Assembly: GCF_026965555.1 (NCBI RefSeq)
Contig: NZ_CP114040.1
Location: 4,774,001 to 4,838,000, forward strand
Source of the DNA: Nannocystis punicea
Lineage (GTDB): Bacteria > Myxococcota_A > Polyangia > Nannocystales > Nannocystaceae
DNA: 64,000 bases
Reading direction: 5' to 3'
The position numbers and the translations under genes were made by a program. The notes beneath the pieces were generated by a model. That model was not told the origin of the DNA. It did not search any database and saw only the letters and a list, made by a program, of their open reading frames with translations. Position 1 is the stretch's first letter; each line of letters starts with the position of its first letter. Below, piece after piece: positions 55,511 through 64,000 of the stretch.

Positions 55511-55537
55511 AATTTAGCCCATTCCGGCCCTGTGCAA
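55511..55537 (-). promoter_or_regulatory. Promoter of the secreted hydrolase gene
   Basis: On the minus strand: TTGCAC (55537-55532), 15-bp spacer, TAAATT (55516-55511), then 7 nt to the ATG. Predicts a leaderless or near-leaderless mRNA. Confidence 0.45.
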
Positions 55538-55564
55538 TAGCGCGTAGAACCGCAGCTAGCGGCC

Positions 55565-56617
55565 CTAGAACGCGGAGTCTGCAAAATTTCGCAGCGCCGC
55601 AAGGAAGCGCTCTGCCTGCTCGATGTGCGGGGAGTGCCCGCATTCGCTGAAGACCTCTTCGTGGACCCGACCGCCCGCCGCGGCGTAGGCGTCGAGGACC
55701 GCGCGGGTCTGGCCGATCATCGGCTGCGGCGGCACGACCTCCTCGCCGGGCCAGCCCGGCACCGCGCCGACCTTGCCGAGGAAGCCGAAGTCGAACAGCG
55801 AGGTGTCGCTGACGATCTGGTCGTCGGCGCCGCGGATCCACAGCACCGGCGGTCGCGGGTCGATCGCCGCGAAGCCCGAGAGGTCGACGTACTTCGGCGA
55901 GATCGCATTGTTCATGCCGCGCGTGCCGGGAGCGACCCCCGGCCAGTTCGACGAGGCCGTCATGTCGCCCGGGTAGTGGTCGTCGCCGATCTTGGTCTTC
56001 AGCAGCGCCTCGACGAACGCGTCCTCGAGCGCCGGCTCGACCCGGAACGGCGGCTTGAAGTAGAACGCGTTCATGACGTTGCGCGGCGACACCTGGCTGT
56101 CGTTGCCGCGGTCGCCGGCCTTGATCAGGCGCGCGAACTCGGGGTTGGCAGTGCCGCCGCCCGAGCCGGCGAAGTCGGCGCTGGTCGGGGTGCCGCGCGC
56201 GTCGCGGGTGCCGCCGAAGCCGTACGGCGACATCGGGTTCTCGAGCACCAGGCCGGCCACGCTGGCGGCGTGATCGATCGCGTACTGCATGATCACCCCA
56301 CCGCCCGCCGACCAGCCGACGAACAGGGCTGGCCGCGAGGACAGGTCGAGCGCGACCAGCAGCGCGTGCAGGTCGTCGGCGAAGTCGCGCACGCCGCGGG
56401 TCGCGTCGATCGGCGCCGGCTCGGTGTCGCCGAACCCGCGCATGTCGGGCGCGAGCACGTGGAAGCGATCGGCGAGCGCGTGCATCAGCGGCTCGAAGAA
56501 GCCGCCGCTCGAGGCGTTGCCGTGGACGAGGACGACGACCGGGGCACCGGCCGGACCCGCGATGCGGGTGTGGACGCGGATACGCGAGGTGGGGACGAGC
56601 TGCTGATCGATCGGCAT
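55565..56617 (-). CDS. Alpha/beta hydrolase
   Basis: A 350-aa hydrolase: VVVLVHGNASSGGF (oxyanion region), LFVGWSAGGGVIMQY (nucleophile elbow GWSAGG), Asp in IRGADDQIV, His in ECGHSPHIEQ. Resembles haloalkane dehalogenase/epoxide hydrolase-type folds, but Ser is the nucleophile, so esterase or lactonase is more likely. GATGCT ends 6 nt before ATG 56617. No signal peptide. Confidence 0.85.
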   Translation of the reverse strand: MPIDQQLVPTSRIRVHTRIAGPAGAPVVVLVHGNASSGGFFEPLMHALADRFHVLAPDMRGFGDTEPAPIDATRGVRDFADDLHALLVALDLSSRPALFVGWSAGGGVIMQYAIDHAASVAGLVLENPMSPYGFGGTRDARGTPTSADFAGSGGGTANPEFARLIKAGDRGNDSQVSPRNVMNAFYFKPPFRVEPALEDAFVEALLKTKIGDDHYPGDMTASSNWPGVAPGTRGMNNAISPKYVDLSGFAAIDPRPPVLWIRGADDQIVSDTSLFDFGFLGKVGAVPGWPGEEVVPPQPMIGQTRAVLDAYAAAGGRVHEEVFSECGHSPHIEQAERFLAALRNFADSAF

Positions 56618-56802
56618 GAGGGCAGCATCGAGGGTCGCAAATGGGTCCCCGCTTGTCGATGCGCGGGCGATGCGCGATTGCGACCGTCTGGCGTAAGGGA
56701 CAGGTCGCCCGCCCTCCGCGGCGACGCGAGCAGGGCAGGGGAGCCGCGCCGTGCCACCGGTCTGCCCCTGCGTTTCGGGTCGTGCCCGAGTGCGGTCGGT
56801 CT

Positions 56803-57351
56803 TCAGCTGCGCCGCTGCGATCGCCGCCGGATCACCAGCCCGAGGAGGCCCAGGGCCAGCAGCGGCAGGGCGCCGTCGTCGCCGGCCCGGCAGCCCTCGC
56901 AGCCGTCTTTCTTCGGCGGCGTGCCGCCGCTGGCGCTGTCCGAGTCGCTGCCCTGCGAGGTGCCGGTGCCGTCGCCCGTCGTCTGGCCCGTCTCCGAGAC
57001 GCACAGCTTGAACGACCTGCACGTGCCCACGGCACAGGAGTCGCCCTCGCCGCACGCGCCGAGGACGTTGTCGGCAGTGTAGCCGCCCCCGGTGCTCGTC
57101 AATCCGCCGCCGCACGAGACCGTGTCGGCGCACCGCTCGACCTCCATGCAGACCTTGCCTTCGGAGCAGTTGGAGTCGTCGACGCACGTGTTCGGATCGC
57201 AGTACTCGCCGCCGTGGCAGCCGCCGGGCGTCGTGCCTTCGGGGCAGCTCGGCGGCTCGGAGATGGCGTCGGCGTGGGCCGATCGACTCGCGGTGGCGAG
57301 GAGCAGCGTCGCGGCGACGACGGACAACTTGCGCTGGAGGGACCAAGTCAT
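56803..57351 (-). CDS. Cys-rich secreted protein with MYXO-CTERM-like tail
   Basis: A 182-aa protein with a Sec signal (VVAATLLLATASRSAHA), a cysteine-rich middle (CHGGEYCDPNTCVDDSNC and more) and a C-terminal CEGCRAG, hydrophobic stretch LPLLALGLLGLVI and RRRSQRRS. That tail matches the Cys, membrane segment, Arg-cluster pattern of MYXO-CTERM sorting signals. Function unknown. TACGAT ends exactly 6 nt before ATG 57351. Confidence 0.8.
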   Translation of the reverse strand: MTWSLQRKLSVVAATLLLATASRSAHADAISEPPSCPEGTTPGGCHGGEYCDPNTCVDDSNCSEGKVCMEVERCADTVSCGGGLTSTGGGYTADNVLGACGEGDSCAVGTCRSFKLCVSETGQTTGDGTGTSQGSDSDSASGGTPPKKDGCEGCRAGDDGALPLLALGLLGLVIRRRSQRRS

Positions 57352-57507
57352 CCCGCCATCGTACACGCCGCACGTCCGCCTCCGCAACCGCGGGCGCGGG
57401 CGCGCCGGCTCGATGGAGATATGACGCATGGGACATGTCCATACGAACACCTTGAATCAGGCGCGCGACGGGGCGGGGGCTGGTGCCCTCGCTCCGTCGA
57501 TCGGACA

Positions 57508-57521
57508 TGTCCGAAGAGACA
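57508..57521. repeat. Dispersed palindrome copy, TGTCC-GAAG-AGACA
   Basis: Preceded by GGACA, giving GGACATGTCC. A second, degenerate copy (gggacatgtccatacgaaca) lies near 57431-57450. Both are in the 357-bp gap between divergent genes. Confidence 0.65.
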
Positions 57522-57708
57522 GCATCTCACGCGCCCGCGAACGAGACGCGAACGCGTGGCTGGGCGACGAACTCGTGCTCGCCGACCGCGTGTCCTCGCG
57601 GCTCGGTCGAGCCCGGCGAAGCTCGGCCGACCTCGCTGCGCGCCCAACGTGAATCCGTCGCGCTCGATTTGCCGTTGCCGCGCTGGACCCCGGTGATACG
57701 TTCCGGCG

Positions 57709-58362
57709 ATGATGAGAGCTCTCGATGGAGCGGCGGCGCTGTCGATCCTCGCGGCGTGTCCGGACTCAGGGTCAGGGATGGGTCCGCACACCACGACCAC
57801 GACGACTGAGGCATCGACGACCACGACCGAAGCGAGCACGACGGGGGGCGAGGCCGAGGCGCTCACCGTCCACGGCGTCATCAAGGGCCGCGAACTGACC
57901 GAGCCCGTCAAGGTGGTGGTTCTCTGGTGGGTCGAGACCGAGGAGGGCGACGGGCTGTACAAGTTCGGCGACGGGGCCGTCGACGGCATGGACTTCTCGC
58001 TGACGCTCCCCGCGCCGCTGCCGGCCGGGGCCACCCTGGGCGGGGAGCTCGGCGTCGGGTTGGTGGCGCTCGTGCCGGCGACGCTCGAGCTGCCCGATGG
58101 GCTCGTCATGGACGACATCGAGGAGCAGCTCGTCGGCGCCGCGGGCGAAGAATTGCTCGTCTGGCGGACGGCCGGGCCGATGACGTTGATCGGTCCGGAC
58201 TGGGTGGAGGCGTTCCCGCCCGGGTACTCCTGCAGCGACTGCGTCCAGGCGATGGACGTGGGCAGCTTCGACTCCTTCGACTCGCTGGCCGTCGGCCCTT
58301 GCGACGACCTCACCCTGTACGTCCCGTTCGACGCGGTGGCCCCGTTCTGCGAGTGGTCGTGA
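57709..58362 (+). CDS. Lipoprotein of unknown function
   Basis: A 217-aa protein with a short signal and lipobox SILAAC, a Thr-rich linker (TTTTTTEASTTTTEAS) and a globular domain with four cysteines (CSDCVQ, PCDD and FCEW). No family recognised. TACGTT ends exactly 6 nt before ATG 57709. Confidence 0.65.
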   Translation: MMRALDGAAALSILAACPDSGSGMGPHTTTTTTEASTTTTEASTTGGEAEALTVHGVIKGRELTEPVKVVVLWWVETEEGDGLYKFGDGAVDGMDFSLTLPAPLPAGATLGGELGVGLVALVPATLELPDGLVMDDIEEQLVGAAGEELLVWRTAGPMTLIGPDWVEAFPPGYSCSDCVQAMDVGSFDSFDSLAVGPCDDLTLYVPFDAVAPFCEWS

Positions 58363-58385
58363 GGCCGCGATGCTGCGGCGTAAAA

Positions 58386-58436
58386 TGTCCGAAGAGACAG
58401 GTTTTCCCGGCGCGCGCAAGGATGCCCGAAGAGACA
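58386..58436. repeat. Two dispersed palindrome copies
   Basis: TGTCC-GAAG-AGACA (58386-58399) and TGCCC-GAAG-AGACA (58423-58436), between convergent genes. Same GAAG centre as the 57508 copy and the 796 copy. Confidence 0.7.
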
Positions 58437-58497
58437 TGCAAGAGACTCGACCTCGGCGAGCGCGTCGGACGAGCGCTCGCGGCCCTGCCTCACGCGC

Positions 58498-59304
58498 TCA
58501 GTCGGCCCCGAGCGCCCGGCACAGCGCCGGCAGCCCGTCCTCGGCGGTCGCGACCACGGGCACCACGCTCGGGTGCGGGTCGCGGGCGACGGGGTCGAGC
58601 GCGAACAGCTTCGCGCCCCGCGACAGCCCGCGCTCGAGGATCATCTCCGTCACCCCGACCGCGAACGAGGTGCCGACGAACAGCACCACCGCGGCGCGCT
58701 TCGCAGCCTGCAGCACGCGATCGATCTCGTAGTCGCGGTGACCCGTGTAGTACTCGTCGAACCACAGCACGTGCTGCCGCAGCGGCGCGTCGCAGGCCGG
58801 GCAGCGCGGCAGGTTGGCGGCCGTCGGTTCGCGCAGGAACGCCTCCTCCCGCTCCCGATCGCGCGGCAGCCAACCCTTCGGCTGCGCGTATCGGCAGCCG
58901 AACTGCGAGCAGCGGACCCGGTCGGCCCGACCGTGCACCTGCACCAGCTCGCGCGACCCGGCCTGTTCGTGCAGCCCGTCGACGTTCTGAGTGACCAGCA
59001 GGAACTCGCCGCCGCGCGCGACCTGCCAGCGCTCGAGCGTCGCCAGGGCGAAGTGGGCAGGGTTCGGCCGGGCGGCGTGCAGGGAGCCGAAGCGGCGGAG
59101 ATACCATTGCCACGACCCGATCGGATCGCGGCGAAAGTAGTCCACCGTCCCGAGCTCGGTCACGTCGACCGACCACACCGCGCCCGGATCGGCGCCGCGG
59201 AACGTCGGGATCCCGCTCGCCAGACTGACGCCGGCCCCGGTGACCACGAGCAGCAGCCCGGAACTCGCCATTGCGCACGCGGAGGTCAGCGGATCGATCG
59301 ACAC
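58498..59304 (-). CDS. Sir2-family NAD-dependent protein deacylase
   Basis: A 268-aa sirtuin: NAD site GAGVSLASGIPTFRG (residues about 23-37), TQNVDGLHEQAG, catalytic His in VQVHGRADRV, zinc cysteines CSQFGC and CPAC, and VLFVGTSFAVG. It removes acyl groups from lysine. GTG 59304 is preceded by TACACT exactly 6 nt upstream. Confidence 0.93.
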   Translation of the reverse strand: MSIDPLTSACAMASSGLLLVVTGAGVSLASGIPTFRGADPGAVWSVDVTELGTVDYFRRDPIGSWQWYLRRFGSLHAARPNPAHFALATLERWQVARGGEFLLVTQNVDGLHEQAGSRELVQVHGRADRVRCSQFGCRYAQPKGWLPRDREREEAFLREPTAANLPRCPACDAPLRQHVLWFDEYYTGHRDYEIDRVLQAAKRAAVVLFVGTSFAVGVTEMILERGLSRGAKLFALDPVARDPHPSVVPVVATAEDGLPALCRALGAD

Positions 59305-59374
59305 GCCGCGAGTGTACCGGGCCCGCCCGCGGCGTGCGAGAGGTCAGGACCGCTCCCGTCGCTCGCGCGCGAGC

Positions 59375-59402
59375 TGTCCTTGATTGCATGTCCTTCGAGA
59401 CA
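59375..59402. repeat. Two dispersed palindrome copies
   Basis: TGTCC-TTGA-TTGCA (59375-59388) directly followed by TGTCC-TTCG-AGACA (59389-59402), in the gap between two minus-strand genes. Confidence 0.7.
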
Positions 59403-59419
59403 TGCATCGCGCCTCCGGC

Positions 59420-60148
59420 CTACTTCGCCGCGTAGATCACGTCGGAGCGCACCGCATACTTCACGCCGGCCGTCACCTCCGCGCCCTCGTGGAGCAGCAG
59501 GTGATCGAACACCACCGCGCCGCCGACGGCCGGCTTCAGCGCGAACCTCACCTTGTTGTCGAACTTGCGCCCGCGGCCCTCGCCGCGGCGCTGCGACTTT
59601 TCCTTCTCCTCGAAGAAGCGGGTCGCGCCGCCCTCGAACTCGGCGTTGAGGAAGATGACCAGCGACTCGCGCGTCTCGCCGAGCGGCACCGCGGTGCGGA
59701 CGTCGACGTGCGGGGAGAAGCGCATGCCGACCTCGTAGCGGTACACGCGGAAGCGGAAGTTCAGCCCGCGCACCGGAGCGCCCTCGTGCTGAGGATTCAC
59801 CGCGCCGCGGATCCGCTGCCACAGCCCGTCCGCCAGCTCCGGCGCGTCGAACACCACCCGCAGGTTGTTGCGGGCCGCCAGGTTGACCCGGTAGGTGTCG
59901 TCGCCGATCGCCAGGCCCGCGTGCGTGAAGCCGATCGCCTCCGCCGCCGCGATCAACCGCTTGCACTCCTTCGGCGACATCACCCCGTGGAGCACATTCA
60001 CCGCGGGCGCCACCTCTTCGCGGCGGGCGGTCGCCTCGCGGTCCGCCTCGAGCACCGTCTCCGTCAGCGCGTGGGGCGCCGCGTGAAACGTCGCCTCGCG
60101 CCGGAACGACGCGTGCTCCCGGTTCCGCATCCCCTTGCCCCGGCTCAC
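59420..60148 (-). CDS. 2OG-Fe(II) oxygenase (prolyl 4-hydroxylase-like)
   Basis: A 242-aa dioxygenase. Iron ligands: H and D in RFSPHVDVRTAV, distal H in LLLHEGAEVTAG; a 2OG-binding basic residue is expected in GVKYAVRSDV. LNFRFRVYRYEVGM and LVIFLNAEFEGGATRFFEE match the P4H double-stranded helix. GTG 60148 is chosen because AAGGAGGA precedes it (closely spaced); ATG 60130 is an alternative. Confidence 0.87.
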   Translation of the reverse strand: MSRGKGMRNREHASFRREATFHAAPHALTETVLEADREATARREEVAPAVNVLHGVMSPKECKRLIAAAEAIGFTHAGLAIGDDTYRVNLAARNNLRVVFDAPELADGLWQRIRGAVNPQHEGAPVRGLNFRFRVYRYEVGMRFSPHVDVRTAVPLGETRESLVIFLNAEFEGGATRFFEEKEKSQRRGEGRGRKFDNKVRFALKPAVGGAVVFDHLLLHEGAEVTAGVKYAVRSDVIYAAK

Positions 60149-60315
60149 AGTCCTCCTTTTATAAACCAACGGCGAGGCGCTCCGCGGCGCGGACATTCGA
60201 CCGGCCTGGCGCTGCTCGCGCAGTGTCCGCATTGGCCCAAACTGCCTCCAGGCCGCCGCCTGCACGGACTTTTCCTGAGCTTGCTCAGCATATCGGCCTC
60301 GGCTAGTGTCGTCTC

Positions 60316-62223
60316 GTGGCCAACTACTTCGACGACAACGAAGACCTCCAGTTCTACATGGATCGCGGCCTCGACTGGGCGCCGATCGTCGGGCTCGTCG
60401 AGCAGGACTTCCGCATCCCCGGCGGTTACACCTCGCTGGACGAGGCGCGGGCGGCCTATCGGGACATCCTCGGCATGGTCGGCGAGTTCGCGGCCGAGCA
60501 GATCGCGCCGCGGTCGATGGCCATCGATCAGAAGGGCGTGCACCTGAAGGACGGCGAGGGCCACCTCGCGCCCGAGACCGACGCCCTGTTCGAGCAGATC
60601 AAGGGCCTCGACCTCCACGGCCTGGCGCTGCCGCGCGAGCTCGGCGGCATCGGCTGCCCGGCGGTCGTGCACTTCATGGTGTGCGAGCTGATGGCGCGGG
60701 CCGACAACGTCGTGATGACCCACTACAACTTCTACAGCGGCATCGCCTTGATGCTCCTGCTGTACTCGGTGCACGAGGGCACGACCACCTTCGACCGCGA
60801 GCAGCGGGTCATCACCGGCACCCGCTTCCAGCCCGAGATCGCCGAGATCCTGCGCGGCGACGCGTGGGGCAGCATGGACATCACCGAGCCCGACGCCGGC
60901 AGCGATATGGCCGCGCTCAAGGCCCGCGCCGAGCAGGACGAGCAGGGCAACTGGTACATCTCCGGCCAGAAGATCTTCCTGACCTCCGGCCACGGCAAGC
61001 ACCACATCGTCATCGCCCGCACCGAGCCCGACAAGCCCGGCCTCGGCGGCCTCTCGCTGTTCCATGTCCCTGCCTACGAGGACATGCCCGATGGGACACG
61101 TCGCCGGATCGCCGTGATCGACCGGCTCGAGGAGAAGCTCGGCCACCACGGCTCGGCCACCGCCGCCGTCAGCTTCGACCGCGCCCCCGGGCGCCTGATC
61201 GGCAAGCGCGGCGAGGGCTTCCAGCTGATGCTCCTGCTGATGAACAACGCCCGCGTCGGCGTCGGCTTCGAGTCGATCGGCGCCTGCGAGGCCGCCTACC
61301 GCAAGGCCAAGGCCTACGCGGCCGAGCGGCGCAGCATGGGCAAGTCGATCGATCGCCACGAGATGATCGCCGACTTCCTCGACGAGATGCAGACCGAGAT
61401 CCTCGGCCTGCGCGCGCTCGCCATGCAGTGCGCCTACCACGAGGAGCTGCACCAGCGGACCCGGATGCAGGGCGTGCTCGACACCGACCCCGACAGCCTC
61501 GAGCGGGCGCGCGTGCTCAAGCAGGCCAAGCGCCACGCCAACCGGGCCCGCCGGCTCACCCCGCTGCTGAAGTACATCGCCAGCGAGAAGGCTGTCGAGA
61601 TGTCGCGCAAGTGCATCCAGATCCTCGGCGGCGCCGGCTACATCCGCGAGTACGGGGCCGAGAAGCTGCTGCGCGACGCCATGGTCCTGCCGATCTATGA
61701 GGGCACCAGCCAGATCCAGTCGCTCATGGCGATGAAGGACGCGATGAGCGGCATCATGCGCAACCCGCAGCGGTTCCTCACCCGCGTCGCCCAGGCCCGC
61801 TGGCGCAGCCTCTCGGCCCTCGACGCGCTCGAGCGCCGCGTCGCCCGCCTCACCTCGCTGACCCTCGCCGCCCAGCAGCACCTGATCCAGCGCACCGCCG
61901 CCGACAAGCTGCGCGGCCTCGGCAAGCACAAGATCACCGAGTGGTCGAAGGAGTTCTTCCAGAACTGGGACCCCAAGCGCGACTTCTCCTACGCCATGCT
62001 CCACGCCGAGCGGCTGACGCGCCTGATGGCCGACACTGCGATCGTCGAGATCCTCCTCGAGCAATCGCGCAAGCACCCGGAGCGCCGCAGCATCCTCGAG
62101 CGCTGGCTAGAGCGCGCCGAGCCGCGCTGCAACGCCCTCTACGAGGAGATCACGACCCGGGGCGACCGTCTCCTGGCCCAGCTGCGCGAGCAGCAGGACG
62201 ACGAGGCCGCGTCCGGCCGCTGA
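60316..62223 (+). CDS. Acyl-CoA dehydrogenase
   Basis: A 635-aa flavoenzyme, long type with a C-terminal extension of about 150 residues. FAD/substrate motifs: WGSMDITEPDAGSDMAALK, FLTSGHGKHHIVIAR and the catalytic Glu region LPIYEGTSQIQSLM. It oxidises acyl-CoA to enoyl-CoA. GTG 60316 with TAGTGT exactly 6 nt upstream suggests a leaderless mRNA. A palindrome variant, TGCCC-GATG-GGACA (61085-61098), lies in frame. Confidence 0.92.
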   Translation: MANYFDDNEDLQFYMDRGLDWAPIVGLVEQDFRIPGGYTSLDEARAAYRDILGMVGEFAAEQIAPRSMAIDQKGVHLKDGEGHLAPETDALFEQIKGLDLHGLALPRELGGIGCPAVVHFMVCELMARADNVVMTHYNFYSGIALMLLLYSVHEGTTTFDREQRVITGTRFQPEIAEILRGDAWGSMDITEPDAGSDMAALKARAEQDEQGNWYISGQKIFLTSGHGKHHIVIARTEPDKPGLGGLSLFHVPAYEDMPDGTRRRIAVIDRLEEKLGHHGSATAAVSFDRAPGRLIGKRGEGFQLMLLLMNNARVGVGFESIGACEAAYRKAKAYAAERRSMGKSIDRHEMIADFLDEMQTEILGLRALAMQCAYHEELHQRTRMQGVLDTDPDSLERARVLKQAKRHANRARRLTPLLKYIASEKAVEMSRKCIQILGGAGYIREYGAEKLLRDAMVLPIYEGTSQIQSLMAMKDAMSGIMRNPQRFLTRVAQARWRSLSALDALERRVARLTSLTLAAQQHLIQRTAADKLRGLGKHKITEWSKEFFQNWDPKRDFSYAMLHAERLTRLMADTAIVEILLEQSRKHPERRSILERWLERAEPRCNALYEEITTRGDRLLAQLREQQDDEAASGR

Positions 62224-62326
62224 GCCCGCGGTCCTGAACGGCGCCGGCCGGTCCTGCCGCGGGCGGGCCGCGCCGGCGCGCGCAATTCGGGCCAGCGGCC
62301 GCGAGATCGGGTACCGTCCGGCCCCC

Positions 62327-64000
62327 ATGGCCGCCCGCCGACGACCCGCTGCCGAGCCGCGTCCCGCCACCGCGCGCCGCGTGAAGGCCCGCGAGGCTGC
62401 GGCTGAGTCGGGCACCGTGGGCAACCGCGGAGCCGGGACCGAGCCGCCTGCGGCCGCGCGCCGGGTGCAGGGCGGGGTGGCCACTGCGGACGTCGTCGTA
62501 TCCGCGCGGGTCGGCGACAACGCCGAGTTGTTCGCCCAGATCCTCGAGCTGCACGTCCCGCACGGCAGCACCGTCGCCGACGTCACCTACGGCCTCGGCG
62601 TGTTCTGGCGCCGGGTCCCGGACGGGCGTTACACGCTGCTCGCCAGCGACATCGCCCTCAAGCCCGAGGCTCCCGCGCGGGCGGGCGCCGAGCTGACGAA
62701 TGGCGTCGACTGTCGCGACTTGCCGTTCGCCGATGCCAGCCTCGACTGCGTCGTCCTCGACCCGCCGTACATGGAGGGCATGTACCGCCGCAGCGTCGAT
62801 CACATGGCCGGCTCGGGCACGCACGCCGCGTTCCGCCGCGCCTACTCGGCAGCCGCGGCCACCGAGGCCGGGCCCAAGTGGCACGACGCCGTCGTCGACC
62901 TCTATGAAAAAGCCTGCCGCGAGGCTGCCCGCGTGCTCGTGCCCGGCGGCGTGCTGATCGTCAAGTGCCAGGACGAGGTCAGCGCCAACAAGCAGCGCCT
63001 CACCCACGTCGAGCTGATCACGGGCGGCGAGTCGCTCGGCCTCTACTGCAAGGACCTGTTCGTGCTCGTGCGCCCCAACAGCCCCGGGGTCAGCCGGCTC
63101 AAGGCCCAGGTCCACGCGCGCAAGAACCACTCGTACTTCCTGGTGTTCGAGAAGCGGCGGGTGGCGATCCGCAGCGTCCGCGACTTCGCGGCCGGCGCCG
63201 AGCTGCCCGCCCGGACGGACGAACCCTCCCGGTCGAAGCGGCCGTCGCGTGCCACCGTCGCGGCGCACAGCGCGGAGCTGGCCGCAGGGACAGGTGGATC
63301 TTCGCCGGTCGAGGTGGACGCCGAGCGCGCTGTGACGACCACGGCCGTCGTCACGCCGCCGGCAGCGGCTCAGCCCCCGGCAAAGACCGGCGAGAAGAAG
63401 CCCACCAGGACCGGCGGGAGCAAGCGGCCCGCCGCCGAGGCGAACGTGTCCCCCCGGACAGCCGCCTCCAAAGACGAGAAGGGATCGCGGCGGACCGGCG
63501 GGAGCAAGCGGCCCGCCGCCGAGGCGAACGTGTCCCCACGGACAGCCGCCTCCAAAGACGAGAAGGGATCGCGGCGGACCGGCGGGAGCAAGCGGCCCGC
63601 GGCCGGATCGAACCTGTCCGCCAGGACAGTCGCACCGAAGGGCGCGACGCGACCCGAGCGTACCGGCGGGAGCAAGAGGCGCGTTGCCCAGCCGACCCTG
63701 TCCGTCGGGGCAGCCGCGCCGGACGGTGAAAAGGGCGCCAGGCGGAACGGCGGGAGCAAGCGGCCCGCTGCTGAACCGAACCTGTCTGTCGGGACAGCCG
63801 CTCCGAAGGGCGCGACGCAGAATCTGTCCCTGGAGACATCTTCTGCGGCTACTCTCATCCTGTCCCCAGGGACAGCCGATCCACCTCCTCTCGCCCTTCC
63901 AGACATGTCCGAAGGCGCAGGTTCAGCGGCACCCATCCTCGCGCCTCGATCCGTCCCCGAGCGCTTGCCGCGGCAGACCTCGTTCCTCGACATGACCGAA
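62327..64000 (+). CDS. DNA methyltransferase with repeat-built tail (runs off window end)
   Basis: 558 codons, open to the window edge. After a basic disordered start, the core (about residues 60-290) has VADVTYGLGVFW, SDIALKPE and the catalytic motif IV DPPYMEG, typical of N4-cytosine or N6-adenine methyltransferases, then VLVPGGVLIVKCQDEV. From about residue 290 the protein becomes a disordered Lys/Arg/Ala/Pro tail made of 28-residue units (TGGSKRPAAEANVSPRTAAS and variants), each containing a dispersed palindrome. No restriction gene is visible within the window. TACCGT lies 9 nt before ATG 62327. Confidence 0.85.
   Translation, partial: MAARRRPAAEPRPATARRVKAREAAAESGTVGNRGAGTEPPAAARRVQGGVATADVVVSARVGDNAELFAQILELHVPHGSTVADVTYGLGVFWRRVPDGRYTLLASDIALKPEAPARAGAELTNGVDCRDLPFADASLDCVVLDPPYMEGMYRRSVDHMAGSGTHAAFRRAYSAAAATEAGPKWHDAVVDLYEKACREAARVLVPGGVLIVKCQDEVSANKQRLTHVELITGGESLGLYCKDLFVLVRPNSPGVSRLKAQVHARKNHSYFLVFEKRRVAIRSVRDFAAGAELPARTDEPSRSKRPSRATVAAHSAELAAGTGGSSPVEVDAERAVTTTAVVTPPAAAQPPAKTGEKKPTRTGGSKRPAAEANVSPRTAASKDEKGSRRTGGSKRPAAEANVSPRTAASKDEKGSRRTGGSKRPAAGSNLSARTVAPKGATRPERTGGSKRRVAQPTLSVGAAAPDGEKGARRNGGSKRPAAEPNLSVGTAAPKGATQNLSLETSSAATLILSPGTADPPPLALPDMSEGAGSAAPILAPRSVPERLPRQTSFLDMTE
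63410..63829. repeat. 84-bp tandem array in the methyltransferase tail, one palindrome per unit
   Basis: Five units start at 63410, 63494, 63578, 63662 and 63746, each exactly 84 bp. Palindromes at 63447-63460, 63531-63544, 63615-63628, 63699-63712 and 63783-63796 have centres CCCC, CCAC, GCCA, GTCG and GTCG. Further copies outside the array follow at 63825-63838 and 63861-63874. The frame is kept because 84 is a multiple of 3. Confidence 0.9.

Overview
The window is a GC-rich (about 70% by eye), gene-dense bacterial chromosome segment. It looks myxobacterial, most likely a Nannocystis/Plesiocystis-type relative. The pointers are two PKN2-type Ser/Thr kinases fused to WD40 and TPR domains, paired DUF1592/DUF1552 proteins, many lipoproteins with Thr/Gly/Ser-rich linkers, a MYXO-CTERM-like tail and a vault-like protein. 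This is an inference from gene content; no rRNA or tRNA gene was seen to confirm it.

Layout. 1-7.6 kb: partial FAD monooxygenase (-), a threonine attenuator with leader peptide, a minimal threonyl-tRNA synthetase, a repeat-rich spacer, an O-methyltransferase and an M16 peptidase pair. 7.8-13 kb (-): DUF937-OmpA protein, hybrid histidine kinase, Leu/Glu-type dehydrogenase. 13.4-23.8 kb: vault-like SPFH protein, radical SAM/SPASM enzyme, zinc-ribbon protein, HTTM membrane protein, ParA-TPR protein, GFA-fold protein. 23.9-33.7 kb: DUF1552/DUF1592 couple, MsrB, two secreted proteins, RsgA coupled to a WG-repeat protein, ECF sigma factor. 33.8-43.6 kb: WD40 kinase, membrane protein, c-type cytochrome-like lipoprotein, TPR kinase. 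43.8-49.8 kb: SDR, epimerase-CPBP fusion, hydrolase, small ORFs. 50.2-54 kb: polyhydroxyalkanoate cluster (PhaR, acyl-CoA synthetase, phasin-like, PhaC). 54-64 kb: hydrolases and lipoproteins, sirtuin, 2OG-Fe(II) oxygenase, acyl-CoA dehydrogenase, and a DNA methyltransferase running off the end.

Three signals go beyond the gene list. (1) A 14-bp interrupted palindrome, TGTCC-N4-GGACA, with conserved arms, a fixed 4-nt spacer and a variable centre, occurs more than 50 times counting near matches. It is found between genes, over start and stop codons, and in frame inside genes. It also sits inside several unrelated tandem arrays (84, 85, 120 and 136 bp units), including the tail of the DNA methyltransferase and an insertion in the WD40 kinase. 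(2) A complete ribosome-mediated attenuator (Thr-rich leader peptide, three mutually exclusive pairings, terminator) precedes the threonyl-tRNA synthetase. (3) A TANNNT box lies exactly 6 nt before the start codon of about a dozen genes, which predicts widespread leaderless transcripts.

Functional links: PhaR, PhaC, the phasin-like protein and the acyl-CoA synthetase form a carbon-storage unit. The ECF sigma factor and the WD40 kinase are divergent and may share control. RsgA and the WG protein are translationally coupled, as are DUF1592/DUF1552 and the phasin-like protein/PhaC.
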